Positions 39,505 through 48,621 of a stretch of 64,000 bases of DNA are shown piece after piece. The notes under the pieces are model-generated. The model had not been told where the DNA came from. It did no database searches and was given only the letters and a program-made list of their open reading frames with translations. The DNA is from Acinetobacter lwoffii. Lineage in GTDB: Bacteria; Pseudomonadota; Gammaproteobacteria; Pseudomonadales; Moraxellaceae. The number at the start of each line of letters is the position of its first letter. Positions within the stretch are counted from its first letter, which is position 1. Both the position numbers and the translations under genes were made by a program. The stretch is taken from positions 2,108,001 to 2,172,000 of the forward strand of contig NZ_CP118963.1 of assembly GCF_029024105.1 (NCBI RefSeq), in the 5' to 3' direction.

Positions 39505-40776
39505 CTAGCCATTTGCAATATCTGAATTGACTGATCGAATAGACTGATAATAAATCTGGTTGCGTCCAAGCTGTTTGGCACGATATAGCGCCTGATCCGC
39601 GATTCCCAACAATGCATCCTTATCAATATCTTCCTCACCACGATAGACGGTAATGCCTAAACTGATGGTGATATGTTTCGCAACCGAGGATTTTTCATGC
39701 GGGATTTCCAGACGGTCAATCGCCTTAAAAATATTTGAAGCCACTGCATAAGCACCATGTGCATCCGTTTCTGGCAAGAGCACTACAAACTCCTCCCCGC
39801 CATAACGTGCGACAAAGTCCATATGACGGATCGCATTCTTGATGGTTTTGGCAATCGTCGAAATGACATCATCACCTTTCTGATGTCCATAAAAATCGTT
39901 GTAATTTTTAAAGAAATCTACATCGATAAACAGAATCGCCAAAGCCGTTTCTTCACGGCGTGCACGTTCGAAATGGACCTCCAGTGTCTCATCAAAGGTG
40001 CGTCGATTGGAAATCTTGGTCAGTTCATCATACTGACTCAAATGTAATAATTCGTTGGTATGAATACGCTGGATCTGCTCACTGATTCTGGCGCGAATAC
40101 TATAGAGAAAAATCACACGCTCACGGGCAAAAATCATATGGCTAATCACATAACCCAGCAAGCAACTTCCAATTAAAATCCGTCCAAAAACCATAGGATT
40201 AAATTCAACTGAAAGGCTAAACAATACAAGAATAGTAGTTGCCGCAGCGAGTAATCCGGTGACCAGCATCTGAATCGGTTTAATACCGGTCAGAATATAA
40301 CCCAGGATATACACGATCGTGACTATCGCCATGGATTGATGCTGCAAGGCTTCAGTTTTAATCGACATGGTGATACATGAAACTGACACCTGTACCCAGA
40401 ACACCAACAGCATCGAAGCCTGAGGAAAAAAGCGCTTGATCTTGGGTAAACAGGAGAACATATAAAAAATGATTAATGACACGCCGCCATTGAGCAGGCC
40501 CAACATACACAGGACAAAATCATGCACGAAATATTCTTTGCTGATGCTCCAGTAATCTGTAGGAATCATTACCACTAAAAAAAGGAAATAGGCCAATACC
40601 CCAGCCCACACATATTTTTCGACATGTTTGCGGGCGCGTTCCAGATTTTTGGTCCAGAATTCTTGTTCCAGATTTTGAGGGAAGACCGGGCCTACACGCT
40701 GGCTTTGCCGTGTAATCAGTTGTTCTATGTCTTCTTTATCATCTTGCAATTTCGCTAGATTGTACTTGTATTCCAT
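39505..40776 (-). CDS. Membrane-bound diguanylate cyclase (GGDEF)
   Basis: A 423-residue protein with a polar N-terminus, about six hydrophobic helices between residues 60 and 225, then a GGDEF domain. The active site is A-R-Y-G-G-E-E-F, preceded at the right distance by an intact inhibitory site R-H-M-D, and F-I-D-V-D-F-F-K-N-Y-N-D-F-Y-G-H holds the metal-binding Asp. It should make c-di-GMP in response to an unknown membrane signal. Two in-frame starts (TTG 40,782 and ATG 40,776) exist; the ATG is used. The second cyclase of the window, at 25.6-26.7 kb, is broken. Confidence 0.88.
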   Translation of the reverse strand: MEYKYNLAKLQDDKEDIEQLITRQSQRVGPVFPQNLEQEFWTKNLERARKHVEKYVWAGVLAYFLFLVVMIPTDYWSISKEYFVHDFVLCMLGLLNGGVSLIIFYMFSCLPKIKRFFPQASMLLVFWVQVSVSCITMSIKTEALQHQSMAIVTIVYILGYILTGIKPIQMLVTGLLAAATTILVLFSLSVEFNPMVFGRILIGSCLLGYVISHMIFARERVIFLYSIRARISEQIQRIHTNELLHLSQYDELTKISNRRTFDETLEVHFERARREETALAILFIDVDFFKNYNDFYGHQKGDDVISTIAKTIKNAIRHMDFVARYGGEEFVVLLPETDAHGAYAVASNIFKAIDRLEIPHEKSSVAKHITISLGITVYRGEEDIDKDALLGIADQALYRAKQLGRNQIYYQSIRSVNSDIANG

Positions 40777-40928
40777 TGCCAAGTATTTATGTAATTTTTT
40801 TATTAATTTTAAAATAACATACTTTTTAAAATTAATTTATACATATCCCTTATTTTGTAGCGCTTTCTCGTTACCATTTTTACTATAGATGGATTATCAT
40901 TTGTTTTATTTGTTCGACTGAATTTGCC

Positions 40929-41963
40929 TTGAATACGATTACGATTCTCCAGCCAGATGATTGGCACGTTCACCTGCGTGATGGTTTAGCACTTCAACGT
41001 ACCGTTCCCGATTTAGCCAAGCAGTTTTCTCGCGCCATTTGCATGCCAAATCTGGTGCCACCCGTTAAAACTGTCGAAGAAGCCAATGTCTACCGTGAAC
41101 GTATCATGGCACATGTGCCTGAAGGGGTAAATTTCGACCCGCGTATGGTGCTGTATTTCACTGACAACACCCCGGCAAGCGAAGTTAAAAAGATCAAAGA
41201 ATCTGCGCATGTCAATGCCATCAAGCTCTATCCTGCGGGTGCGACCACCAACTCCGATAGTGGTGTGAGCGATATGAGCAAAGTCTACGGCGTAATTGAA
41301 CAGCTTGAAGAACACCAAGTGCCTTTATTGCTACATGGTGAAGTGACGCATAATCATGTCGATATTTTTGACCGTGAAAAGCGTTTCCTGGATGAAGTGC
41401 TGGCTCCCTTACTCAGACAATTTCCCAAGCTGAAACTGGTGCTCGAACACATCACCACCAGCGAAGCAGCAAACTTTGTACTTGAGCAAGACCGTAATGT
41501 CGCTGCAACCATTACGCCGCAACATTTATTGTTTAACCGCAATGACATGCTGGTTGGTGGGATCAAGCCGCATTTCTACTGCTTGCCGATTTTAAAACGT
41601 CAAACGCATCAGCAAACTTTGCTGGAAGTCGCAACCAGCGGTAATCCTAAATTTTTCCTGGGAACAGATAGCGCGCCGCATTCAAAAAATGCAAAAGAAA
41701 ATGCGTGTGGCTGTGCAGGATGTTATAGTGCGCCGACTGCCATTGAGCTGTATGCTCAGGCATTTGATCAGGTGGGTAAAATTGAACGCCTGGAAGGTTT
41801 TGCCAGCCATTTTGGTGCAGACTTCTATGGCCTGCCACGTAATACCAATACCATTACCCTGGTTAAAGAAGATCAAGTAATCCCTGAAAGTTTAGACTAT
41901 CTGGATGGTGAACAGATTATCCCACTGTATGCTGGTAAAACCATTCAATGGAGAAAAGTGTGA
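40929..41963 (+). CDS. pyrC: Dihydroorotase
   Basis: A 344-residue amidohydrolase of the PyrC (type II) class, closing the dihydroorotate ring in pyrimidine synthesis. The metal site begins with D-D-W-H-V-H-L-R-D-G (H13, H15), the carbamylated Lys lies in A-I-K-L-Y-P-A-G-A-T-T, and the final Asp in G-T-D-S-A-P-H. The only start consistent with the family N-terminus is a TTG at 40,929. Its stop overlaps the start of rnt (GTGA). Confidence 0.94.
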   Translation: MNTITILQPDDWHVHLRDGLALQRTVPDLAKQFSRAICMPNLVPPVKTVEEANVYRERIMAHVPEGVNFDPRMVLYFTDNTPASEVKKIKESAHVNAIKLYPAGATTNSDSGVSDMSKVYGVIEQLEEHQVPLLLHGEVTHNHVDIFDREKRFLDEVLAPLLRQFPKLKLVLEHITTSEAANFVLEQDRNVAATITPQHLLFNRNDMLVGGIKPHFYCLPILKRQTHQQTLLEVATSGNPKFFLGTDSAPHSKNAKENACGCAGCYSAPTAIELYAQAFDQVGKIERLEGFASHFGADFYGLPRNTNTITLVKEDQVIPESLDYLDGEQIIPLYAGKTIQWRKV

Positions 41964-42607
41964 CAAATGAAACGCTCCCAATCATTGGTCAACGTTTTCG
42001 TGGATTCTTACCTGTAGTTGTCGATGTCGAGACTGCAGGTTTTAATGCGCAGACTGATGCATTGCTGGAAATTGCGGCCATTCCGATTGTTTATAATGAG
42101 GAGGGTCAATTTGTGCCGGGTCAAGCTTACCATGCACATATCAATCCTTTCGAAGGGGCAAATCTCGACCGACGTTCGCTGGAGTTTATTGGGATCGATC
42201 CTTCGAATCCGATGCGAATCGCAATGGCCGAAGATGAAAAAACTGCGCTTAAGCGTATTTTTAAATCTGTGAATGAAGTGCGTCGCCAGCAAAACTGTAC
42301 CCATGCAGTTTTAGTTGGACACAATGCACATTTCGATTTGGGTTTTCTTCAGGCCGCGATTGCGCGTACCGGAACCAAAAACCAGAACCCATTTCATAGT
42401 TTTTCTGTCTTCGATACAGTGACTTTAAGTGCGGTGATGTTTGGTCAGACCGTACTGGCAAAATCCTGTATTCAGGCTGGGATTGAGTTTGATGGCAAAG
42501 AAGCCCATTCTGCATTATATGATACGCAGAAGACCGCTGAACTGTTTTGCTATATTTTAAACAAACTCGCACCTCACCTGCTTGACACTCTGGTGGCGGA
42601 TCAATAA
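41960..42607 (+). CDS. rnt: Ribonuclease T
   Basis: A 215-residue DEDD exonuclease trimming 3' ends of tRNA and other stable RNAs. V-V-V-D-V-E-T-A-G-F (DxE), V-G-H-N-A-H-F-D and H-S-A-L-Y-D form the catalytic residues. A GTG at 41,960, six bases after GGAG and overlapping the pyrC stop, gives the usual M-T-N-E-T-L-P start; an in-frame ATG at 41,948 would add four residues. It lies 20 bases before a tRNA-Glu gene, one of the RNAs it could process. Confidence 0.92.
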   Translation: MTNETLPIIGQRFRGFLPVVVDVETAGFNAQTDALLEIAAIPIVYNEEGQFVPGQAYHAHINPFEGANLDRRSLEFIGIDPSNPMRIAMAEDEKTALKRIFKSVNEVRRQQNCTHAVLVGHNAHFDLGFLQAAIARTGTKNQNPFHSFSVFDTVTLSAVMFGQTVLAKSCIQAGIEFDGKEAHSALYDTQKTAELFCYILNKLAPHLLDTLVADQ

Positions 42608-42627
42608 GATACCGCCATCTTCTAAAC

Positions 42628-42703
42628 GTCCCTATCGTCTAGAGGCCTAGGACATCGCCCTTTCACGGCGGTAACCGGGGTTCGAATCCCCGTAGGGACG
42701 CCA
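42628..42703 (+). tRNA. tRNA-Glu (UUC), copy 1
   Basis: GTCCCTA...TAGGGACGCCA, 76 bases, anticodon TTC in CTTTCAC, CCA encoded. Identical to four other copies in the window. The flank GCCATCTATT is shared with copy 2. Confidence 0.96.
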
Positions 42704-42806
42704 TCTATTTTTTCTCTTCTTTATATTTCTTTGATCAGCATCTTAAGCTGCTCAAGTCCTACACTTTTATCAATTAATTAATGAAAATAATTCTTACCTA
42801 CTCTAA

Positions 42807-42825
42807 GTTAATGATAATCACTTCC
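42807..42825. promoter_or_regulatory. Fur-box-like site upstream of the TonB receptor
   Basis: GTTAATGATAATCACTTCC matches 15 of 19 positions of the Fur consensus GATAATGATAATCATTATC, with the central AATGATAATCA exact. It is 29 bases before the receptor start, so iron would repress it. Confidence 0.65.
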
Positions 42826-42853
42826 ATTATCTTTCGCAGATTTAACCCTTCTC

Positions 42854-45379
42854 ATGCGTTTTGCTTATTCCCCACTTTCTATTGCGGTTCTAACAGCTTT
42901 ATCAACATCTAGTTTTGCAGAAGAATCAAATTATCAAGAATCCATCCTCAAGGAAGCTACGGTTAAGTTCAGCACGATTATTATCGAAGCTCAGCAAGCA
43001 AATGAAGTGGGAAAAACAGTTTATTCAAAAGAAGATTTAGAAAGTACGCCAAATAGCTCAAAGAACATTACCGATTTTTTAAAAGTGAATCCGAATGTGC
43101 AGTTTAGTCAGTCACAACTTGCAGCAGGTTCTCAAGGTGAAATTAAACCTGCCGAAATCTCAATTAATGGTGCACAAACCTTCCAAAACAATTTCATTGT
43201 GAATGGTGTTTCCAACAACCTACTTATTAATCCAGCAAATTCAAACACAAATACGTTTCAAGATATTGGGACTGGCGCACAAGCTATGGCAGTGAACACT
43301 GACCTACTTTGTGAGCTTGAAGTATTAGATAGCAATGTGTCTGCCGCTTATGGTCAATTCACAGGTGGTGTTATAAATGCTAAAATATGCGCACCGCAAA
43401 CAGAGATAGGTAAAATTCACGGTTCTATCACTTACGATTACACTGAAAGTGATTGGGCTCGCTACAACTCAATTTCACCTTTAGAAGAAAGTAAATTTGA
43501 AGAACCTACAGATGACTACCAAAAGGAATATACCAAACAAGGTCTAAGCACCAATATTTATGGGAAGCTCTCGAATGATTGGGGCTTTAATGCTTATGCT
43601 TCTCAAAGAGAGTCCATTATTCCAGTCAAAAGTGGCTTTGAAACACCTAAAACAATTGATCAAGAACGACATATCTCAAATCTTGGTGCAACATTATTTT
43701 ATACACCAAACGCCTCAACCAAAGCGAAGTTTGGTTTGGATTATGGATTGCTGGACAGTTTGAGCTATGTGGACAGCAATCGTGATTCGGGAAGTACCAC
43801 TGAAACCGAAACACTTACATTATTCTCTGAACTCGAACACCAATTCAATCTAGGTACTCTCGTACATAAACTTAATTTCCAAAACTCGGCGACACAACGC
43901 ATTGCAGATAATAACTACAGTATGCATTGGTACTACGCCGAAGGAAGTAAAGATTGGAATAATACCGATGTTGTTCGAGAAGGCGCCATCATGGGAGAAA
44001 TCAAACAACTCCAAGACGTTCTCTCTTACGACCTACAAGCCAATATAGACCCATTTAAAGTTGGTCAATCCCAACACAACATGACTCTAGGTGCGGGTTA
44101 TAGCCATGCTCATGTTGAGTGGAAACGAGCCGAGGATGTTTTACTCGCGACAAAGATCAACTTAAAAGAACTTGGCAAAGATACTACCTGCCTTCAAAGT
44201 GACCCATATTGTGATGATAAACTAACGATAAATGGTTGGAATGGACAATATATCGCTGGTGGCACTCTGTACAAAGCTGGTGCTATCCAAGCTCAGCAAG
44301 ATCGCCTAAATATATTTATTGAAGATAATATTCAGTGGAATGATCAATTTTCAACACGCTTTGGTGTTCGCGCTGATTATGACTCTTTAAGTAGTAATAT
44401 CAATATTGCTCCTCGTAGCCGTCTCTCTTACAAACCCTTTAGTAATGATCAATTGCATTTATCCGCGGGATGGAATCGCTACTATGGTCAGCAAACTTTA
44501 GGTACAGAGCTGAATGAAATTCAAAATGATTTGCTCTACAAACTGTCACGTGAAAAACCACATGCGCCTTGGGTAGCAACACAAACTGCACTATCCAGCG
44601 GTGCGCGTAGTTCAGCGCTCAATACCCCTTTCAGTGACGAGACTGCTTTAGGCCTGAATACACAAATCCAGAATTGGGATCTAGGGCTAAAATGGGTCAA
44701 TCGCAAATATCAGGATGAAATATCAAAAACTAAAGCTACTCCTTTCGATGGATCAAAATTCTTCTACGAATATAACAATGATGGAAGTGGCAAAGCTGAC
44801 ATCTACACCTTAACACTTAAAAATCGTCAACCGATCGCTCTGGGGGATAGCCAACATTTATTTGCCTTGGGATTTGACTACAGTGAAGTCTTCCGCAGTT
44901 ATATAGATTACACTTCAGCCTATGATCAAGCCATTCAAGATGAATGGGTCTCTTATGATGGTCAAATTATCCGTTGGTCAGACCGCCCTCCCCCAAACTT
45001 TAACCAACCATGGACCGCACGAGTAAATTGGGACATTACATTCGATACACTGCCTGTACGTATTTCAAACTTCTTTAGCTATAAAGACAGTTACGATGAT
45101 ATGGTTGCAGTCTCCGATAAAAATGACAAAGTCGAATATGAAGGTGAACTGCTTGATACCTATTTAGCCTCTGAAATTAAACCCAAATTTACATGGGATA
45201 TGCGCACCACCTATGACTGGGAAATTTCAAAAGATTTAAGGGCAATTTTTGGTTTAACCATTAACAACGTAACCAACCGCGTGAATACCTATACAACAGG
45301 CTCGACCTCAAATGATAGACCACGTGTGATGACTGAAATCGGCCGCCAATTTATTGCAGATGTTACTTTTAAATTCTAG
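42854..45379 (+). CDS. TonB-dependent outer-membrane receptor
   Basis: An 841-residue receptor with a signal peptide (MRFAYSPLSIAVLTALSTSSFA). The plug domain has S-T-P-N-S-S-K-N-I-T-D-F-L-K and S-I-N-G-A-Q; a D-x-x-V-S-A-A-Y-G-Q-F-T-G-G segment closes it. The rest is a beta barrel ending in F-I-A-D-V-T-F-K-F, the aromatic C-terminal signature. Cys pairs (D-L-L-C / I-C-A-P and T-C-L-Q-S-D-P-Y-C) suggest disulfides in loops. A Fur-like site upstream points to iron uptake, but the ligand is not evident. It is framed by two identical tRNA-Glu genes, suggesting acquisition by recombination between them. Confidence 0.8.
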   Translation: MRFAYSPLSIAVLTALSTSSFAEESNYQESILKEATVKFSTIIIEAQQANEVGKTVYSKEDLESTPNSSKNITDFLKVNPNVQFSQSQLAAGSQGEIKPAEISINGAQTFQNNFIVNGVSNNLLINPANSNTNTFQDIGTGAQAMAVNTDLLCELEVLDSNVSAAYGQFTGGVINAKICAPQTEIGKIHGSITYDYTESDWARYNSISPLEESKFEEPTDDYQKEYTKQGLSTNIYGKLSNDWGFNAYASQRESIIPVKSGFETPKTIDQERHISNLGATLFYTPNASTKAKFGLDYGLLDSLSYVDSNRDSGSTTETETLTLFSELEHQFNLGTLVHKLNFQNSATQRIADNNYSMHWYYAEGSKDWNNTDVVREGAIMGEIKQLQDVLSYDLQANIDPFKVGQSQHNMTLGAGYSHAHVEWKRAEDVLLATKINLKELGKDTTCLQSDPYCDDKLTINGWNGQYIAGGTLYKAGAIQAQQDRLNIFIEDNIQWNDQFSTRFGVRADYDSLSSNINIAPRSRLSYKPFSNDQLHLSAGWNRYYGQQTLGTELNEIQNDLLYKLSREKPHAPWVATQTALSSGARSSALNTPFSDETALGLNTQIQNWDLGLKWVNRKYQDEISKTKATPFDGSKFFYEYNNDGSGKADIYTLTLKNRQPIALGDSQHLFALGFDYSEVFRSYIDYTSAYDQAIQDEWVSYDGQIIRWSDRPPPNFNQPWTARVNWDITFDTLPVRISNFFSYKDSYDDMVAVSDKNDKVEYEGELLDTYLASEIKPKFTWDMRTTYDWEISKDLRAIFGLTINNVTNRVNTYTTGSTSNDRPRVMTEIGRQFIADVTFKF

Positions 45380-45460
45380 AGCCTGAATAGGTACATGCTG
45401 CTGCTCTTTTAGATTTGCTTAGGCTATAATTAATGCGATTTCATATTTTGCCTTTGTATC

Positions 45461-45619
45461 ATGTTAAAAAAGATCTTACTGGTTTTACTGATTTTAGCCC
45501 CATCCGCGCTATATCTCTATATCGTCAACCGTGATGATGACAACACTGCGGAGACTGAGACAGTATCAACCCCAGCTGAAAACTCTCAGCCTGAGCAATA
45601 TCAAACTCCAGATCACTAA
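45461..45619 (+). CDS. Small single-pass membrane peptide (52 aa)
   Basis: A 52-codon frame (MLKKILLVLLILAPSALYLY then a polar tail rich in Asp, Glu, Thr, Pro and Gln). A TATAAT box (45,425-45,430) precedes it and a hairpin terminator overlaps its stop, making a complete small gene. One membrane helix at residues 4-21 anchors the tail, probably in the periplasm. It lies between the TonB receptor and a tRNA-Glu. No function assigned. Confidence 0.6.
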   Translation: MLKKILLVLLILAPSALYLYIVNRDDDNTAETETVSTPAENSQPEQYQTPDH

Positions 45620-45636
45620 GTTTTAGTGATCTTTTC
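45609..45636 (+). terminator. Terminator overlapping the stop of the 52-aa gene
   Basis: GATCACTAA-GTT-TTAGTGATC followed by TTTTC. Confidence 0.7.
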
Positions 45637-45796
45637 AAATATTTATTTTTTATAGTCCTGAAATCTGTTCAGAAAATAACATCTTAATAAAATAAAGTTT
45701 TTGTTTTGCCTAATGTTTAAACTGTTAAATGAATTTTAGCAAAAACCCTTTTGACAAACCCCGGCTTAATCCTTAATATACGCATCACCTCGCAAC

Positions 45797-45872
45797 GTCC
45801 CTATCGTCTAGAGGCCTAGGACATCGCCCTTTCACGGCGGTAACCGGGGTTCGAATCCCCGTAGGGACGCCA
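45797..45872 (+). tRNA. tRNA-Glu (UUC), copy 2
   Basis: Identical 76-base sequence to copy 1, anticodon TTC. The shared flanks (AACG before, TCTATT after) extend the repeat slightly beyond the tRNA. Confidence 0.96.
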
Positions 45873-45986
45873 TCTATTGATCTCATACGATCAGACCTTA
45901 TTCGAAATTACTATTATTCGATTGCAGATTTGTAGTTTTTCACTACAATAGCTCGCTTCATTCCTTTGAAGTATTTCTTATTTCCT

Positions 45987-47399
45987 ATGCACTCATCTCC
46001 GAATGATGCTACGCATCAGGGCAATTCTGCGCCTTTAAAACGCGCTATGAGTACTCGACATCTGGTCATGATTTCGCTTGGTGGCGCAATCGGAACAGGC
46101 CTATTCTTAGGGTCGGGTGAAGTCATTGCACAAACGGGGCCTGTAGGTGCCATTCTCGCTTATCTCCTGGGCGGTATTATCGCGTACATGGTGATGCTAT
46201 GTTTGGGCGAACTTGCCGTTCATATGCCAGAATCTGGTTCATTTGGTGCTTATGCCAAACGCTATATTGGGCCAGGCACAGGCTATACCATCACCTGGTT
46301 ATACTGGCTGACGTGGTCGGTCACTCTCGGAACTGAATTTACTGCAGCGGCCTTGCTGATGCAGGAATGGTTCCCGGACATTTCTATGTGGTTATGGACC
46401 ATTATCTTTGGTGTATTCGTATTTAGTCTAAATATGATTTCTACTCGCTGGTTTGCCGAATCCGAATTCTGGCTGGCACTGGTGAAAGTGGTCACGGTTG
46501 TTGCTTTTATTCTTTTAGGTCTATTGGCCATCTTTGGTGTTCTGGGCTATCAAGGCTATGAAGCTGCACCTTTATTTACCAATCTGACTGCACAAGGCTG
46601 GTTCCCTGAAGGTCTATTCCCGATTTTTGCTACGATGCTGATCGTGAACTTTGCCTTCTCTGGTACCGAGCTGATTGGTGTGGCTGCCGGTGAAACTGAA
46701 GATCCTGCGAAAAATGTCCCTAAAGCGATTAATACGGCAATTTTCCGCTTATTAATTTTCTTTGTAGGTACCATTATCGTGGTAACAGCCTTACTTCCGC
46801 ATCAGGAAGCGGGCTTAGCCGCTGAAGGCGTGAGTAGCAGCCCATTCGTAACCGTATTCCAGCACATTGGTATCCCATATGCTGAAGACATCATCCGCTT
46901 TGTCATTATCACTGCATTGTTGTCTGCTGCCAACTCAGGTCTATTTGCTGCTTCACGTATGATGTGGTCATTGTCATACAGCAAACAGTTACCTGCCGTA
47001 TTCTCAAGACTGAATGCTCGCGGTGTACCGTATATTGCAGTCATGGTGACCATGCTGGGTGCATTGCCAGGTTTATTGTCTGAACAGTTTGCGCCAGAAA
47101 CGATCTTTACCAACTTGCTGGGCGTTGCGGCGTTTACCATGGTGGTGGTCTGGATGAGTATTTGCTTAAGCCAGTTCAACTTCCGTCGTCAGTGGTATAA
47201 ACAAGGTCATACGGCTAAAGAGCTGGGCTTCGCTGCACCATTGTTCCCGATTGTGCCAATCCTGGGCTTTGTGTTCTGTTTTATTACCTGTGTCAGTATG
47301 GTCTTTGATCCATCAATGCGCATCAGCTTCGTAGGATGTCTGCTGTTTATTGCAGCGTGTTATGCAAGTTATTATGCCTTTTATCACAACAAGTCTTAA
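45987..47399 (+). CDS. Amino-acid permease (APC superfamily, AAT type)
   Basis: A 470-residue transporter with 12 hydrophobic helices. The start I-S-L-G-G-A-I-G-T-G-L-F-L-G-S-G marks the substrate-binding unwound helix 1 of the AAT family, and P-E-S-G-S-F-G-A-Y-A and F-S-G-T-E-L-I-G-V-A-A-G-E-T are further signatures. ATG at 45,987 is used rather than the in-frame TTG at 45,966. Substrate specificity (lysine, aromatic, proline, GABA or S-methylmethionine have all been found in this family) cannot be told here. A terminator follows. Confidence 0.85.
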   Translation: MHSSPNDATHQGNSAPLKRAMSTRHLVMISLGGAIGTGLFLGSGEVIAQTGPVGAILAYLLGGIIAYMVMLCLGELAVHMPESGSFGAYAKRYIGPGTGYTITWLYWLTWSVTLGTEFTAAALLMQEWFPDISMWLWTIIFGVFVFSLNMISTRWFAESEFWLALVKVVTVVAFILLGLLAIFGVLGYQGYEAAPLFTNLTAQGWFPEGLFPIFATMLIVNFAFSGTELIGVAAGETEDPAKNVPKAINTAIFRLLIFFVGTIIVVTALLPHQEAGLAAEGVSSSPFVTVFQHIGIPYAEDIIRFVIITALLSAANSGLFAASRMMWSLSYSKQLPAVFSRLNARGVPYIAVMVTMLGALPGLLSEQFAPETIFTNLLGVAAFTMVVVWMSICLSQFNFRRQWYKQGHTAKELGFAAPLFPIVPILGFVFCFITCVSMVFDPSMRISFVGCLLFIAACYASYYAFYHNKS

Positions 47400-47410
47400 G
47401 CATCAGTTTT

Positions 47411-47440
47411 AAAAGAGCGGCTCCGGCCGCTCTTTTTTTT
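47411..47440 (+). terminator. Terminator after the permease gene
   Basis: AAAGAGCGGC-TCCG-GCCGCTCTTTTTTTT, a perfect intrinsic terminator. Confidence 0.85.
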
Positions 47441-47482
47441 ATCTATACTATAACCATAGTGGGCAGCCTTAAGGGTGCGTCG

Positions 47483-48376
47483 ATGAAAATTGTGTTTATT
47501 CACGGCATGAACAAGCAACAGTATACGGCTACTTCATTACGTCAACATTGGCTGCATCTCCTCAAAACAGGCCTCCGGAAAAACCCTCAACAGCAAGCCC
47601 GTTTTACTTATTTAAAACGGCATATCCGTATCCCTTTTTATGGCGATTTACTTTCTCGGCATCATTTTCATAACGTATTGAATGCCAGCACCCTGATGCC
47701 GCAACAATGGCCGCATTTCCCTTTTTTACATCCCGCACAGCTGCAACCGGCACCGCCACCAGATCAGTGTACCTATCAAATTTGTGACGTCCCGCAGTTA
47801 AATCTTGATGATATCCTGAATTTCAATCGGAAACTGAAGTTCATCACAGCATTAAGCAAAGATATTGCCTTGCGGGATTTTGCGGTAATCATCAATTATT
47901 TTCCCAGCTTACACGCCAGCTTTTTGCATAAATTTTTGCTAGAAGCTTATCTTTATTTGGCCAACCCACATTTTATGCAGGAAGTTCACCGCCGCATTCA
48001 TGATCAACTCTATAGCAGTAGGCCACAGATTCTGGTGGCACACTCACTCGGGAGCGTGATTGCCTATAATTATTTGATTCAGCATCCGGAGCTGAATATC
48101 AAGCGTTTTATTACCCTCGGATCACCGTTGGCATTTCGGGTCATCCAGGCTCATCTGCCGCAACCAATTGTACGACCTACTGCAATTTCAGGTGACTGGA
48201 TAAATTTCTATTGTAGTGATGACTTTCTGACTACCTTTCGGTTATCAGAACCACCCTTTCAGTTTCAGCCGGCGATTATCAATCAGGAGATTCATACTTC
48301 CATCTATCATCCGCATGATATTGATGGTTATATTCAGCATCCAGACGTCATTAAAGCGCTCCTGGAATTACTCTAA
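47483..48376 (+). CDS. Alpha/beta hydrolase, tandem paralog 1
   Basis: A 297-residue protein from ATG at 47,483. The N-terminal V-F-I-H-G-M-N supplies the oxyanion hole, L-V-A-H-S-L-G-S-V contains the nucleophile Ser, G-S-P-L-A-F follows, and candidates for the acid and base are D-D in F-Y-C-S-D-D-F and H in Y-H-P-H-D-I. It is close to the second copy over its whole length (N-A-S-T-L-M-P-Q-Q-W-P, I-N-Y-F-P-S-L-H). An esterase or lipase role is likely but substrate unknown. No signal peptide. The leader before the start contains a weak inverted repeat including the ribosome-binding site. Confidence 0.75.
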   Translation: MKIVFIHGMNKQQYTATSLRQHWLHLLKTGLRKNPQQQARFTYLKRHIRIPFYGDLLSRHHFHNVLNASTLMPQQWPHFPFLHPAQLQPAPPPDQCTYQICDVPQLNLDDILNFNRKLKFITALSKDIALRDFAVIINYFPSLHASFLHKFLLEAYLYLANPHFMQEVHRRIHDQLYSSRPQILVAHSLGSVIAYNYLIQHPELNIKRFITLGSPLAFRVIQAHLPQPIVRPTAISGDWINFYCSDDFLTTFRLSEPPFQFQPAIINQEIHTSIYHPHDIDGYIQHPDVIKALLELL

Positions 48377-48621
48377 GACTCACGCCAAACTCTAAATTCA
48401 ACTTTTACCGTTCCATTCATATTCTTCTTCTATTCAGTATAATCTTTCATCCGAACCTACCAATTCACTGCTTTTTCTGCCTTTTTTATAAATATACAAA
48501 TGTCTGTTAATGATTGTTTTATCGAAGATAATTTAAACATTAACGCCACAAAAAGTGCAGCTTGGCTTGCCGCAATTTTCTCTATACTGTGAATATATAG
48601 ATCGACCTCCGTGAGGTATCG

